Assembly (NCBI RefSeq): GCF_003966225.1
Contig: NZ_RXNU01000013.1
Coordinates: 90,946 to 154,945 of the forward strand
Reading direction: 5' to 3'
Length of the DNA stretch: 64,000 nucleotides
Source: Shewanella canadensis
GTDB taxonomy: Bacteria; Pseudomonadota; Gammaproteobacteria; Enterobacterales; Shewanellaceae
Shown: piece by piece, positions 24,608-32,566 of the stretch
How positions within the stretch are numbered: position 1 is the first letter of the stretch
How the letters are laid out: the number at the start of each line of letters is the position of its first letter
Position numbers and translations under genes: made by a program
The notes under the pieces: generated by a model
What the model was told of the DNA's origin: nothing
The model's input: the letters and a program-made list of their open reading frames with translations, nothing else
Database searches by the model: none

Positions 24608-26785
24608 ATGTCTATGATTTCTAAGTTCGTTTCGAGTTTAGTTCTATTAACCCTATCCATTGGATGTACGTCTATGAAGCTTGTTGACCCGGTTCAGCCC
24701 CCGAGCGCTGAAAAAATTCCTAATGAGATGACGTTGCATGGCATCAAGCGCATCGATGATTACTATTGGTTAAGAGATGATACCCGTAAAAACCCAAAAG
24801 TATTGGCGCATTTAGAGGCTGAAAACCGATATACAAAAGCACAGTTTTCTCCATTTGAAGGTTTTCAACAGACACTGTTCGATGAGCTTATCGGCCGTTT
24901 AGATAAAGATGAGTCGAGTGTGCCCTACCTATGGCATTCACATTGGTATTCACGCCGGTATAAGCAAGGTTTTGAGTATCCCCTGGTGATAAGACAGGGT
25001 GAACCCGATGGCGATAAAACTCTGTTACTCGATGTGAATTTACGCGCAGAAGGTCATGAATTCTATGGTCTGGGCGGTGTGTCCGTGAGTCCCGATGAAT
25101 CGATAATAGCCTTCGGAGAAGATACCTTAAGTCGCCGTATCTATAGGGTCTATTTTAAAGACATTGCCAGCGGGAAGCTGTTAGAGGATGAACTTACGGG
25201 AACCGATGGGCGGGTTGTTTGGGCTAATGATAATAAGCACCTGTTTTATATCGCCAAAGATCCTAAGACCTTGTTGGGGTTTCAGGTATTTCGTCATCAA
25301 TTGGGGACGTTACAATCACAAGACGTTCTGGTATTCGAAGAGCAGGATGATAGCTTTTACATCTCTTTGGGTAAGTCTCTGGATGAGTCCAGAATTACGC
25401 TTTTCAATGAGAGTACGACGACGAGTGAGGTGTCAGTACTCGATGCCGATAGGCCATTAGGTGAGTTTAAACCGCTGTTGGCACGAGAGGAGGGGCACGA
25501 ATACTCAGTCGCTAAGCTTGGTCGTACTTACTACATTCTCACCAACTGGGAGGCGGTTAACTTTCGCTTGATGAAGGTCGACGAATCAAAGTTTAGTGAT
25601 AAGGCTATGTGGCAGGAGGTCATTGGCGCTAGTTCGGATAGCCGTATTGAAGATTATCTGCTATTGGAGAAATTCTTAATCGTGCAAACCCGTGAGAAAG
25701 GGATAAGCCGGCTTCGGGTCTTCCCTCTTACTCGTGTTAATGGTCGTGATGTTAGCCAAGATGAGAAAGTGGAAGGTGAGCCTTTTGAGCTCCCGTTTAA
25801 TGACCCTGCCTATGTCGTGGGCCTGGATGTCAATGCCCGGCAAGCGAGCGATAAGTTACGGATCTACTACTCGAGCCCGACGACTCCGGAGTCGATTTAT
25901 GAGTATGATTTAACTCGTCTGCCAACACGAGTGTTGCTCAAGCAAGAAAAGGTACTCGGAGGATTCGAGAGCGAAGCCTATAAGGCAGAGCGCATATTCA
26001 TTACGGCCAGAGATGGTGTTCAGGTACCTGTCACCTTAGTTTATCGAAAAGATACATTTAACAAAGATGGCAGGAATCCACTCTATCAATATGGTTATGG
26101 TGCCTATGGTCATACGATTGACCCCGATTTTGACAGCTCGGCGTTAAGCCTTCTGGATCGGGGCGTGGTATACGCGATCGCTCATGTCCGTGGAGGGGAA
26201 ATGTTAGGCAGGCCCTGGTATGACGATGGCCGCATGCTAAATAAGCAACATAGCTTCGATGACTTTATCGACGTGACTAAGGCATTGACGTCTCAAGGGT
26301 ACGGCGACAGGAAACGTGTTGTCGCGGCAGGTGGTAGTGCGGGTGGCCTGTTGATGGGAGGTGTCATCAATCAAGCACCGGAACTTTATTTTGCCGTTGC
26401 GGCTCATGTGCCCTTTGTTGATATTGTGACGACAATGCTGGATGAATCTATACCGTTAACGACTAATGAGTATGATGAATGGGGTAATCCCAATGAGAAG
26501 ATATATTTCGACTACATGCTTAGCTACTCCCCCTACGACCAGATAAAGCAACAAGCCTACCCTCACATGCTCGTTACTACCGGTCTTCATGACTCGCAAG
26601 TGCAGTATTTTGAACCCGCTAAATGGGTCGCTAAACTTCGGGAATACAAGACTGACGACAATCAATTACTCTTTCATATTGATATGGAGGCGGGTCATGG
26701 TGGTAAGAGTGGCCGTTATCGGAGATATCAGGATACGGCTGAAGAATACGCTTTCCTCCTGAGTCTACTAGGACTTAATGACTAG
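24608..26785 (+). CDS. S9A prolyl oligopeptidase-family lipoprotein (oligopeptidase B-like)
   Basis: A 725-residue serine peptidase. The N-terminus carries a lipoprotein-type signal with lipobox LSIGC. An N-terminal beta-propeller (about 40-420) is followed by the alpha/beta-hydrolase domain with the nucleophile motif AAGGSAGGLLMGGV. The C-terminal His is in EAGHGGKSGRY, with an Asp expected in TGLHDSQVQYFEP. Oligopeptidase B cleaves after Arg/Lys in short peptides. The ATG at 24608 fits the AAGGA ribosome site at 24594-24598 better than the ATG at 24599. The lipobox suggests an envelope-attached rather than cytosolic enzyme. Confidence 0.9.
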   Translation: MSMISKFVSSLVLLTLSIGCTSMKLVDPVQPPSAEKIPNEMTLHGIKRIDDYYWLRDDTRKNPKVLAHLEAENRYTKAQFSPFEGFQQTLFDELIGRLDKDESSVPYLWHSHWYSRRYKQGFEYPLVIRQGEPDGDKTLLLDVNLRAEGHEFYGLGGVSVSPDESIIAFGEDTLSRRIYRVYFKDIASGKLLEDELTGTDGRVVWANDNKHLFYIAKDPKTLLGFQVFRHQLGTLQSQDVLVFEEQDDSFYISLGKSLDESRITLFNESTTTSEVSVLDADRPLGEFKPLLAREEGHEYSVAKLGRTYYILTNWEAVNFRLMKVDESKFSDKAMWQEVIGASSDSRIEDYLLLEKFLIVQTREKGISRLRVFPLTRVNGRDVSQDEKVEGEPFELPFNDPAYVVGLDVNARQASDKLRIYYSSPTTPESIYEYDLTRLPTRVLLKQEKVLGGFESEAYKAERIFITARDGVQVPVTLVYRKDTFNKDGRNPLYQYGYGAYGHTIDPDFDSSALSLLDRGVVYAIAHVRGGEMLGRPWYDDGRMLNKQHSFDDFIDVTKALTSQGYGDRKRVVAAGGSAGGLLMGGVINQAPELYFAVAAHVPFVDIVTTMLDESIPLTTNEYDEWGNPNEKIYFDYMLSYSPYDQIKQQAYPHMLVTTGLHDSQVQYFEPAKWVAKLREYKTDDNQLLFHIDMEAGHGGKSGRYRRYQDTAEEYAFLLSLLGLND

Positions 26786-26863
26786 AAGGCTGGAAATGGG
26801 CATGATAAACATGCCTTGTTCCCGGTATCCGGGCTATTGAGTCTTGAATGAGGTTACAACTAA

Positions 26864-27118
26864 ATGAGTGAGCCTATGTGGTTCTTGTATATGATCCAAT
26901 GTGCCAATGGTCATCTCTATACCGGAGTGACGCTGGATATTGAGCGGCGGTTTAAGGAGCATCAAACCGGTGGACCTAAAGCCGCTAAATTCCTGCGTGG
27001 AAAGGGGCCTTTGCTCTTAGTCTATAACGAGGAGGTCGGCACTCAGTCTGACGCATTAAAGCGAGAGATTGCGATTAAGCGTTGGCCCAGAGCGAAAAAG
27101 CTTGCCTTGATAGGTTAG
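26864..27118 (+). CDS. GIY-YIG nuclease-superfamily small protein (YhbQ-like)
   Basis: An 84-residue protein made almost entirely of a GIY-YIG domain. The GIY-equivalent is FLYMIQC, the YIG-equivalent LYTGVTLDIERRFKEH (with the conserved Arg), then the Gly-rich stretch and ALKREIAIKRWPRAKKLALI. The YhbQ/UPF0213 subgroup has this exact length and C-terminal block. Family proteins are proposed DNA nucleases; the cellular role is poorly known. It is probably monocistronic. Confidence 0.88.
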   Translation: MSEPMWFLYMIQCANGHLYTGVTLDIERRFKEHQTGGPKAAKFLRGKGPLLLVYNEEVGTQSDALKREIAIKRWPRAKKLALIG

Positions 27119-27243
27119 GATTATGAAAATCAAGGTGGGTGCAATGTCCCTGAGCGCTCTCTTTATCGGGGGGGAGATTAGACCTTATTCGTTTAAGCCT
27201 TAGCTGTAACGGCTTGTACTCTTCTCATTTGGTTAGAGTGAAT

Positions 27244-27282
27244 AAACAATCTTCGCTATATTGTGGGGATTGATTGTTTTTT
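27244..27282 (+). terminator. possible intrinsic terminator after the GIY-YIG gene
   Basis: The arms AAACAATC / GATTGTTT enclose a 20-base loop and are followed by six Ts. The large loop makes it only moderately convincing. Confidence 0.5.
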
Positions 27283-27365
27283 CTTCAGTTTATCCTTGCT
27301 TGATCACACTTGAAAAACTCTGTCTAGCGTCTTCACACTTCTTTCACTTCCTTCGATGTACTCTT

Positions 27366-27401
27366 TCTTAACTGTAAGTCTTAACTGTAAGTCTTAACTG
27401 T
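27366..27401. repeat. three tandem 13-bp direct repeats
   Basis: TCTTAACTGTAAG occurs twice head to tail, followed by a third partial copy TCTTAACTGT. The array ends 24 bp before the ATG of a small membrane-protein gene, a place where regulator-binding direct repeats are common. Confidence 0.7.
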
Positions 27402-27425
27402 TATTTGAGCTCAAATTGGAGGAAT

Positions 27426-27605
27426 ATGAAGACTGCTCTGATAGAACAAACAAGGGAACCTATCTCTCATCGAACCGAGCTTCAGGGTGCGGGCTTTCAA
27501 TGGTTACTGTATGGATTGCTGATCCTTCATTTTGCCACCTTATTATTTGACCGATACGATGAGTTATCTACTAAGGTCAAGACTAAGGTAAAAAACAAGG
27601 CTTAA
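27426..27605 (+). CDS. small single-pass membrane protein of unknown function
   Basis: A 59-residue product, MKTALIEQ... to ...KTKVKNKA. It has one transmembrane helix (about residues 25-41, FQWLLYGLLILHFATLLF), a hydrophilic N-terminus and a Lys-rich tail. I do not recognise a family. The ATG is well supported by a GGAGG site at 27418-27422; a longer frame upstream lacks one. The 13-bp tandem repeats just upstream suggest regulated expression. It could be a small stress-response membrane protein, but nothing in the sequence specifies a role. Confidence 0.6.
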   Translation: MKTALIEQTREPISHRTELQGAGFQWLLYGLLILHFATLLFDRYDELSTKVKTKVKNKA

Positions 27606-27760
27606 CCCCGCCGGAGACTTGAAGTTTAAAGGCTAACCACAAGGTCTCATTAGTACAGCAAGTTGTTTAAGGGGTGGGCAGGGGCTAATCCGGATAGCTA
27701 AATAAACACTATCCTACCTAGCCGCCTGCGCCGGGAAGTCTTTTGATTGCCAAGACAGGG
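27606..27760. other. intergenic spacer before the MITE-like element
   Basis: No gene, terminator or clear regulatory pattern could be recognised here. The MITE-like element begins immediately after it. Confidence 0.4.
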
Positions 27761-28078
27761 TTATACCAATCAGTATAAGAAAGTGTTCTACTCAGAGTTA
27801 TTTTTGGCAAACTAATTCAAGGCGAATAGATGATGCAATGGTGATCCCTTGTGAAGCTATTCAACGAGGAAGTAGGCAGTCAAAAACACTCCTGAAAGGC
27901 GAGTTTTAGCGCTTCTTATGCTGCGTTAACGAGCTTAAACGTAGAACAACTATGCTCTTCACTCGCTGCGAGCAACATGGATGTTGCAAATGTCATTTAT
28001 GCAGGAGCAATTGATGACCTTGCCTCAGAAGCGCTAAACTCTCGCTGAGCGATCACATCTTTATACTGATTGGTATTA
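27761..28078. mobile_element. MITE-like element with terminal inverted repeats and TTA flanks
   Basis: The ends are TTATACCAATCAGTATAA (27761-27778) and TTATACTGATTGGTATTA (28061-28078), inverted copies of each other apart from one outer position. TTA occurs on both sides and may be a 3-bp target duplication, leaving a core of 312 bp (27764-28075). Inside, a second imperfect inverted repeat pairs GCGAGTTTTAGCGCTTCT near 27900 with AGAAGCGCTAAACTCTCGC near 28027. There is no reading frame for a transposase. It abuts the stop codon of the minus-strand lipoprotein gene. Confidence 0.65.
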
Positions 28079-28831
28079 ATGCATACTTACAGGACCATCT
28101 ATCTGATCGAAGCTCACGTCACCCGAGCCGGAATCGATAATGTTTAATCCCTGAGTATTGACTACATCTATACTGCCGGAGCCATCATCAATGGTTACCG
28201 TGCCCTGTACGTTCTTTACAGAAAGGCTACCGGAACCATCGTTTATAGTGATATCGCCGTCGACATCTTTTATCTCAATGGAGCCTGAGCCATCTTCGAG
28301 CTGGATCTCACCATCGACATTTTTGAGGGTAATACCACCGGAACCATCTTGAATCTCTAAGTTTTTCCCACCTTGTATAGCGATACTCCCGGAGCCATCC
28401 TGAAGCTTAATGTCGGCGTCAACGCCTGAAATATCTATACTGCCTGAGCCGTCATCGATGTCCATCTTCATCTGTGAGGGGACTTTCAGCACAAGATCTA
28501 TATAGGGAGAGTTTCCGAAGTTCACATTTGAATCGAAATCGGCAATCAGGTGTGCCTTCGCTCCTTGACGCTCGAGGGAAAGTTCAGCCTCTACGCCATC
28601 TCGGGTGTAGATATCGGCCTCTAGCGTGATATGGGTTAAGCCTTTGACTCCCTCTATTTCGAGCGACCCCGCTCCTGTTTCGGCAACCAGCGCATTGATC
28701 CCACTGGCGTCGAGTTGGATGGATTGATGTTGATGTTCAAGGGGGCTCATATCGGCGCCATTAACATTAATGATGCATCCTGAAAGAGATAAACTTAATA
28801 CGCTAGCTAAGATAGTAGGGCGAATGAGCAT
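28076..28831 (-). CDS. DGSGS-repeat lipoprotein (DUF4097-like beta-helix)
   Basis: This 251-residue protein has a lipoprotein signal with lipobox LSLSGC (Cys at about 19). From about residue 125 to 245 it consists of about seven tandem units of 18-19 residues with the core I-x-DGSGSI-x-I-x-x-V-x-G-x. This pattern fits a right-handed beta-helix like DUF4097/DUF2807 adhesin-like domains. The Asp/Gly/Ser turns would line one face. The function is unknown; surface or periplasmic binding is plausible. Its stop codon coincides with the end of the MITE-like element, and the protein appears complete. Confidence 0.75.
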   Translation of the reverse strand: MLIRPTILASVLSLSLSGCIINVNGADMSPLEHQHQSIQLDASGINALVAETGAGSLEIEGVKGLTHITLEADIYTRDGVEAELSLERQGAKAHLIADFDSNVNFGNSPYIDLVLKVPSQMKMDIDDGSGSIDISGVDADIKLQDGSGSIAIQGGKNLEIQDGSGGITLKNVDGEIQLEDGSGSIEIKDVDGDITINDGSGSLSVKNVQGTVTIDDGSGSIDVVNTQGLNIIDSGSGDVSFDQIDGPVSMH

Positions 28832-29072
28832 CTTATTATTCCTTTTAAAATCAAAATATTCTTGTTTGGTACTTTTCTTCTGTACAGGTGACTAAGCATT
28901 GTTTGTGCCAATAATGTATCTGTATGTTTTGCCTGTGTTTTGTGAATGTTATTTAAAATGTTGATTTTAAGTGTTAGCTTTTATGCTCAAAAGATAAGGT
29001 AGTTGACCTATTGAGTTGGTGAATTTTCTCAACTCGTTGTCCCTAACAGAACAAGAGATAGAAGAATCAGAG

Positions 29073-29867
29073 ATGGATTACTTAACCGTAAATAAAGCCG
29101 CTTGGGATAAGCGTACAAAAATTCATGTAGGTTCGAAGTTTTATGATATTGAAGGCTTTCTGAAAGGTAAGAGCTCACTACAGGAGATAGAGCTGTGTGG
29201 GTTGAATGTAAAAGGTAAGAGTCTGCTTCACCTTCAATGCCATTTTGGCTTAGATACCTTATCCTGGGCACGAGAGGGCGCCGATGTTACCGGAATCGAT
29301 CTCTCATCCGCCGCGATAGAGCAAGCACAGGATCTAGCGAAACAGATTGAGGCCGAGGCTAAGTTTATCTGTACCGATCTGTACAACACGCCAGAGAGAG
29401 TATCCCGTCAATTTGATATCGTGTTTACCTCTTACGGTGCCATCGCCTGGCTGCCAGATCTGGATCGGTGGGCAAAGGTTGTGAGTGACTGTTTAAAGGC
29501 GGGTGGACAGTTCTATATGGTAGAGTTTCATCCTTTAGAGGCATTGCTTGACGGCTACAGTTATTTTGCTCAGCAAGAGCCGGATGTAGATGAAGAGGGG
29601 ACCTACACAGAGAACTGTGATGGTGAGATAAATACTGTGATGAGCTGGCCACATCCCATCTCAGAGGTGTTAAATGCCTTGATGAAAGCCGGGCTGGAGC
29701 TAAAGGCTTATAACGAATTTGATTTCAGCCCCTATGATGCATTTGCCGGCCTGCAGGAGGAGAGTATCACCAATTCCGCTGGAGAGCTGAGCACAAGGTA
29801 TTTTCTTGAACATAAGCAACAGCGTGCGCCACTGACCTATTCGGTGAGTGCGATTAAATCAGGTTGA
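29073..29867 (+). CDS. class I SAM-dependent methyltransferase
   Basis: A protein of about 264 residues with a Rossmann-type methyltransferase domain. Motif I is KSLLHLQCHFGLDTLSWAREGADVTGIDLS (about residues 47-76), with LQCHFG replacing the usual GxGxG. Motif II/post-I gives AKFICTDLYN, and FDIVFTSYGAIAWLPDL is the motif IV region. The GTYTENCDGEINTVMSWPHPISEVLNALMKAG block is typical of a common but uncharacterised methyltransferase group. The ATG at 29073 is preferred to a TTG at 29016, although its ribosome site is weak. The substrate is unknown. Confidence 0.82.
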   Translation: MDYLTVNKAAWDKRTKIHVGSKFYDIEGFLKGKSSLQEIELCGLNVKGKSLLHLQCHFGLDTLSWAREGADVTGIDLSSAAIEQAQDLAKQIEAEAKFICTDLYNTPERVSRQFDIVFTSYGAIAWLPDLDRWAKVVSDCLKAGGQFYMVEFHPLEALLDGYSYFAQQEPDVDEEGTYTENCDGEINTVMSWPHPISEVLNALMKAGLELKAYNEFDFSPYDAFAGLQEESITNSAGELSTRYFLEHKQQRAPLTYSVSAIKSG

Positions 29868-29893
29868 TTCTGTCTGTAGGCTACGGAAATAAA

Positions 29894-29918
29894 AAGGTCG
29901 CATGGAGAATGCGACCTT
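29894..29918. terminator. terminator between methyltransferase and cytochrome genes
   Basis: A perfect 10-bp stem (AAGGTCGCAT / ATGCGACCTT) with a 5-base loop. The T-run lies on the minus strand, so it best ends the hao-napC transcript; it may also serve the convergent methyltransferase gene. Confidence 0.75.
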
Positions 29919-29956
29919 AGTGGAGATGAGTTGAGATTTACATCTTTATATCGGCT

Positions 29957-30005
29957 TATCGAACAACTATTCGTTTATGTTTTTCAATTAGCTCCCTGAT
30001 GACTC
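29957..30005 (-). repeat. degenerate copy of the 3' end of the NapC-type gene
   Basis: The plus-strand stretch TTATCGAACAACTATTCG... to ...TCCCTGATGAC repeats the terminal part of the cytochrome gene (30053-30095). The two share an identical 17-base run, and the copy is about six bases longer in the middle. Read on the minus strand, the copy still encodes HKRIVVR and a stop, against HNRIVVR and a stop in the gene. It appears to be a partial tandem duplication. Confidence 0.65.
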
Positions 30006-30051
30006 TTTTTGAGACTCAAGGAGCTTAGATATTGATATAACCAATATCACT

Positions 30052-30618
30052 TTATCGAACAACTATTCGGTTGTGGGTCAGTCCCTGATGACAATCAATA
30101 CAGGTTTCTCCCCTAGCTTCAATCTTTTCATGATTCAGGCGAGCTCGTTGTGGCTGCTTGGCTAAATCAAAGTTTTCCCCCTGGTGACAGTGACGACAAT
30201 TCGCGGAGTCATTCTTCTTGAATGCTTTCCAAACACTCTCAGCCATGGCTGGTCTGTGTTCTTCAAAATTTTCCTTCGTAATCGTCCCTGCAATCATGTG
30301 ATAGACATCCTTCAAGGCGATGGTCTTAACGATCATCTTGTCGATGAATGGATGTGGTACATGGCAATCTGAGCAAGTGGCCGGGATATCTTCGCCATCA
30401 CCAAAATGTGATGAGGCTTGATACTCCTGAACTATCGTATCCATTGTGAGGTGGCAACTAAAACAGAACTCATTTTGGTTGGATACCACCATCATTGCTT
30501 GAAACGATGTGCCGACCAATACCAGTAGGAACATCCCGATGGGGATCCCCAAAGCTAACGGTCTTTTTAACCAGCTCCACAGTCGTTGCCACCGAGTTGT
30601 TTCCCCTTTTTTATTCAC
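30052..30618 (-). CDS. tetraheme NapC/NirT-family membrane cytochrome c
   Basis: A 188-residue quinol dehydrogenase-type cytochrome. It has one N-terminal membrane anchor (about residues 21-45) and four CxxCH heme sites, at C52 (CFSCH), C82 (CSDCH), C141 (CRHCH) and C173 (CIDCH). NapC/NirT/CymA proteins pass electrons from menaquinol or ubiquinol to periplasmic reductases. The neighbouring octaheme Hao-like protein is encoded immediately upstream on the same strand and is the likely partner. The residues after the last heme read THNRIVVR. The 3' end is partly duplicated downstream. Confidence 0.92.
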   Translation of the reverse strand: MNKKGETTRWQRLWSWLKRPLALGIPIGMFLLVLVGTSFQAMMVVSNQNEFCFSCHLTMDTIVQEYQASSHFGDGEDIPATCSDCHVPHPFIDKMIVKTIALKDVYHMIAGTITKENFEEHRPAMAESVWKAFKKNDSANCRHCHQGENFDLAKQPQRARLNHEKIEARGETCIDCHQGLTHNRIVVR

Positions 30619-30674
30619 TAGAGTCTCCTCAGTTTGGGGTGGAAGGGGGTGATAATAACCCCCTTACTCGGTTG

Positions 30675-32141
30675 CTATTTGCTTTCACCCAGATAGCGTG
30701 CTTTAAACTCTTTTTGTGCGGCTTTACGGGCTTTTTTCACCTCATCGGGCTCGTTACCTGTAAACCATGCATGCTCAGGGCGAGATAAAATCTCTGCGAG
30801 AAGCTTACGTGCTTTTTCTGCACCTTCAGTATTGCCACTGTGCTCGGCTTTCTCTACCACTTCCAGATACTGAGGTACCATCTCGATGTAGAAACGCTCG
30901 GCTACTTCAAACATACCGTGCCATTGTACATAGTCAGGTGCTTGCATAGCGGCGCCGTGACGTGCACGTCGGCCTTCATGGTGCCAGAGGAAGAACCAGG
31001 TCCATTCGATCTCTTCATCGAATGCAGTTTCTGTTAGCATCTTCTCTTTCTTCAACATGCCCATCAGAGATTTACCGGGACCGGCAAACTTATCGTTATA
31101 CAGATTGACCAGAGAATCGAACTGTTGATAGAAGTTATCTGTCATAGATTTAGTGTGACATGACTGACAAACATCCTGCATATCGGCACGTCTGTCTTGC
31201 CAGCTCTTGACCTTGTGGCCCTGGGCTAAAGCTTTAGCATCGATCTTCTCAGAAACAGCGGGTCTTAATGTCCAGCTGATACGGTCACCCACATCGTGAG
31301 TCACTGCTTGCTCACGTGTCGCAGACATATGGCAGGTTGCACAGGTAGGCGCTGCATCATAGTCTTCACCCACTATCCACTTAGATGAATCGAGATTCAT
31401 ACGGTCGACATTGGCATAGAAGTTAATACCGTGCTTAGATTCGTCATACACCTCTTTTTGCGGATGATCCGGACCTAAGTGACACTTACCACATGCTTCG
31501 GGACGACGGGCTTGAACCATAGAGAATTCATGGCGTTGGTGACAGGCGGTACATGCACCAATCGATCCGTCCGGGTTGATTCGGCCGATACCCGTATTTG
31601 GCCAAGTGGTCGGGTCGAGATCGCCGTTAGGCAATACTTTGACCTCAGAACCATGACACTGCCAACATCCGTTGACAGCTGCGGGCGACTTACCATTGAA
31701 AGTCATTGCACCTTCAACAACTTCAGCAAGGAAGTTATCGAGTGAACCCATGATCTTACCGGCTTTAGCGTGGTGACTCTTAGTGAATTGCTCTACTTCT
31801 TGATTGTGACATTGAGAACAATCTTTTGGTGAGACGATGACCGAAATCAGACGGCCTTCGTGTGTTATTGCATCCTTATCACCTTTATCTGCCGCGTGAC
31901 ATTCATAACAACCGACGTTAGCGCCGTAATGCTTTGATCTGCCCCATTGGCCATAGATAGAAGGGTTTTTTTCTTTGTGACAGGCGGCGCACTCAGCGCT
32001 TTCGTCACTTAACTGTTTGAAGGGTTTTAATATTAGCGCTTTTGCTTCAGCGTTTGCTGTTGATGTCCACGATAGGCTCATCACCGCGACGAGCGGGAGT
32101 AGTATCGATAACCAACGGCGTGTATTGCGAGCATATTCCAT
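30675..32141 (-). CDS. octaheme c-type cytochrome, hydroxylamine oxidoreductase (Hao) family
   Basis: A 488-residue periplasmic protein with a signal peptide (cleavage near ANA, residue 31). Its eight CxxCH motifs begin at residues C51, C78, C108, C159, C197, C217, C267 and C325. This count and the C-terminal helical region match the HAO superfamily. The segment WHHEGRRARHGAAM, where bacterial ammonia oxidisers carry the tyrosine that crosslinks to heme P460, has no tyrosine. This suits the reductive epsilon-Hao type, which reduces nitrite or hydroxylamine. The adjacent NapC-type gene and the FNR box point to anaerobic use. Confidence 0.9.
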   Translation of the reverse strand: MEYARNTRRWLSILLPLVAVMSLSWTSTANAEAKALILKPFKQLSDESAECAACHKEKNPSIYGQWGRSKHYGANVGCYECHAADKGDKDAITHEGRLISVIVSPKDCSQCHNQEVEQFTKSHHAKAGKIMGSLDNFLAEVVEGAMTFNGKSPAAVNGCWQCHGSEVKVLPNGDLDPTTWPNTGIGRINPDGSIGACTACHQRHEFSMVQARRPEACGKCHLGPDHPQKEVYDESKHGINFYANVDRMNLDSSKWIVGEDYDAAPTCATCHMSATREQAVTHDVGDRISWTLRPAVSEKIDAKALAQGHKVKSWQDRRADMQDVCQSCHTKSMTDNFYQQFDSLVNLYNDKFAGPGKSLMGMLKKEKMLTETAFDEEIEWTWFFLWHHEGRRARHGAAMQAPDYVQWHGMFEVAERFYIEMVPQYLEVVEKAEHSGNTEGAEKARKLLAEILSRPEHAWFTGNEPDEVKKARKAAQKEFKARYLGESK

Positions 32142-32566
32142 TTTATATACCTCTATTGCACGTCCAATTAACTCACTGTTTTATTTCATCAAGTTTTATT
32201 GATTATTTTTCTTATTTCATTGCTAATTAGTTGTTGGCCAATTGGTGTCTGGCTGTTAATTACAATGTAGCTATACGTTAAACCTGTATTAGTTTTACAT
32301 GTTGATCTAAATCAATGGTTTAGCAAGAAAATCGGGATTGTGGTCACAAAGTGAAAGGCAATCATGAGCCCCGCCTCGCTTTTTTGGTAATTGTGACTCC
32401 GGGCTGTTTTGGTGTTGAAGTGGGCGGTTTGGTGGGTTTTGAGGTGGTTTGATTTCAATATTTGGGTTTGAGTTGTGATGTAGTGCGGCTGACCTGTGTT
32501 TGAAATGGCTACCGCGCTACAATCTATTTATCTTTATAATCAATGGCTAATGCATCGGTTTGTTAT
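32142..32566 (-). other. promoter region of the hao operon and spacer
   Basis: There is no gene here. It carries the FNR-type box at 32302-32315 that probably controls the cytochrome operon. The part from 32320 to 32566 is G/T-rich and holds nothing I can name; it lies downstream of the minus-strand M14 peptidase gene. Confidence 0.5.
32302..32315 (-). promoter_or_regulatory. FNR/EtrA box upstream of the hao-napC operon
   Basis: TTGATCTAAATCAA is an exact match to the FNR consensus TTGAT-N4-ATCAA. It lies about 160 bp upstream of the Hao start codon, so a promoter activated from this site (class II, near -41) would give a leader of about 120 nt. In Shewanella the FNR homologue is EtrA, with overlapping roles for CRP. 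Confidence 0.8.

Larger units (their letters stand above)
27119..27425 (+). other. intergenic region with terminator-like hairpin and tandem repeats
   Basis: No gene is seen. A hairpin with a T-run lies at 27244-27282, and 13-bp tandem repeats lie at 27366-27401, just before a small membrane-protein gene. Confidence 0.5.

Noticed and set aside
28200..28450. Regular repeats in the DGSGS lipoprotein gene that could suggest a CRISPR-like array.
   Set aside because: The repeats are coding, in frame, about 54-57 bp apart, and the protein sequence is coherent. No cas gene is present.
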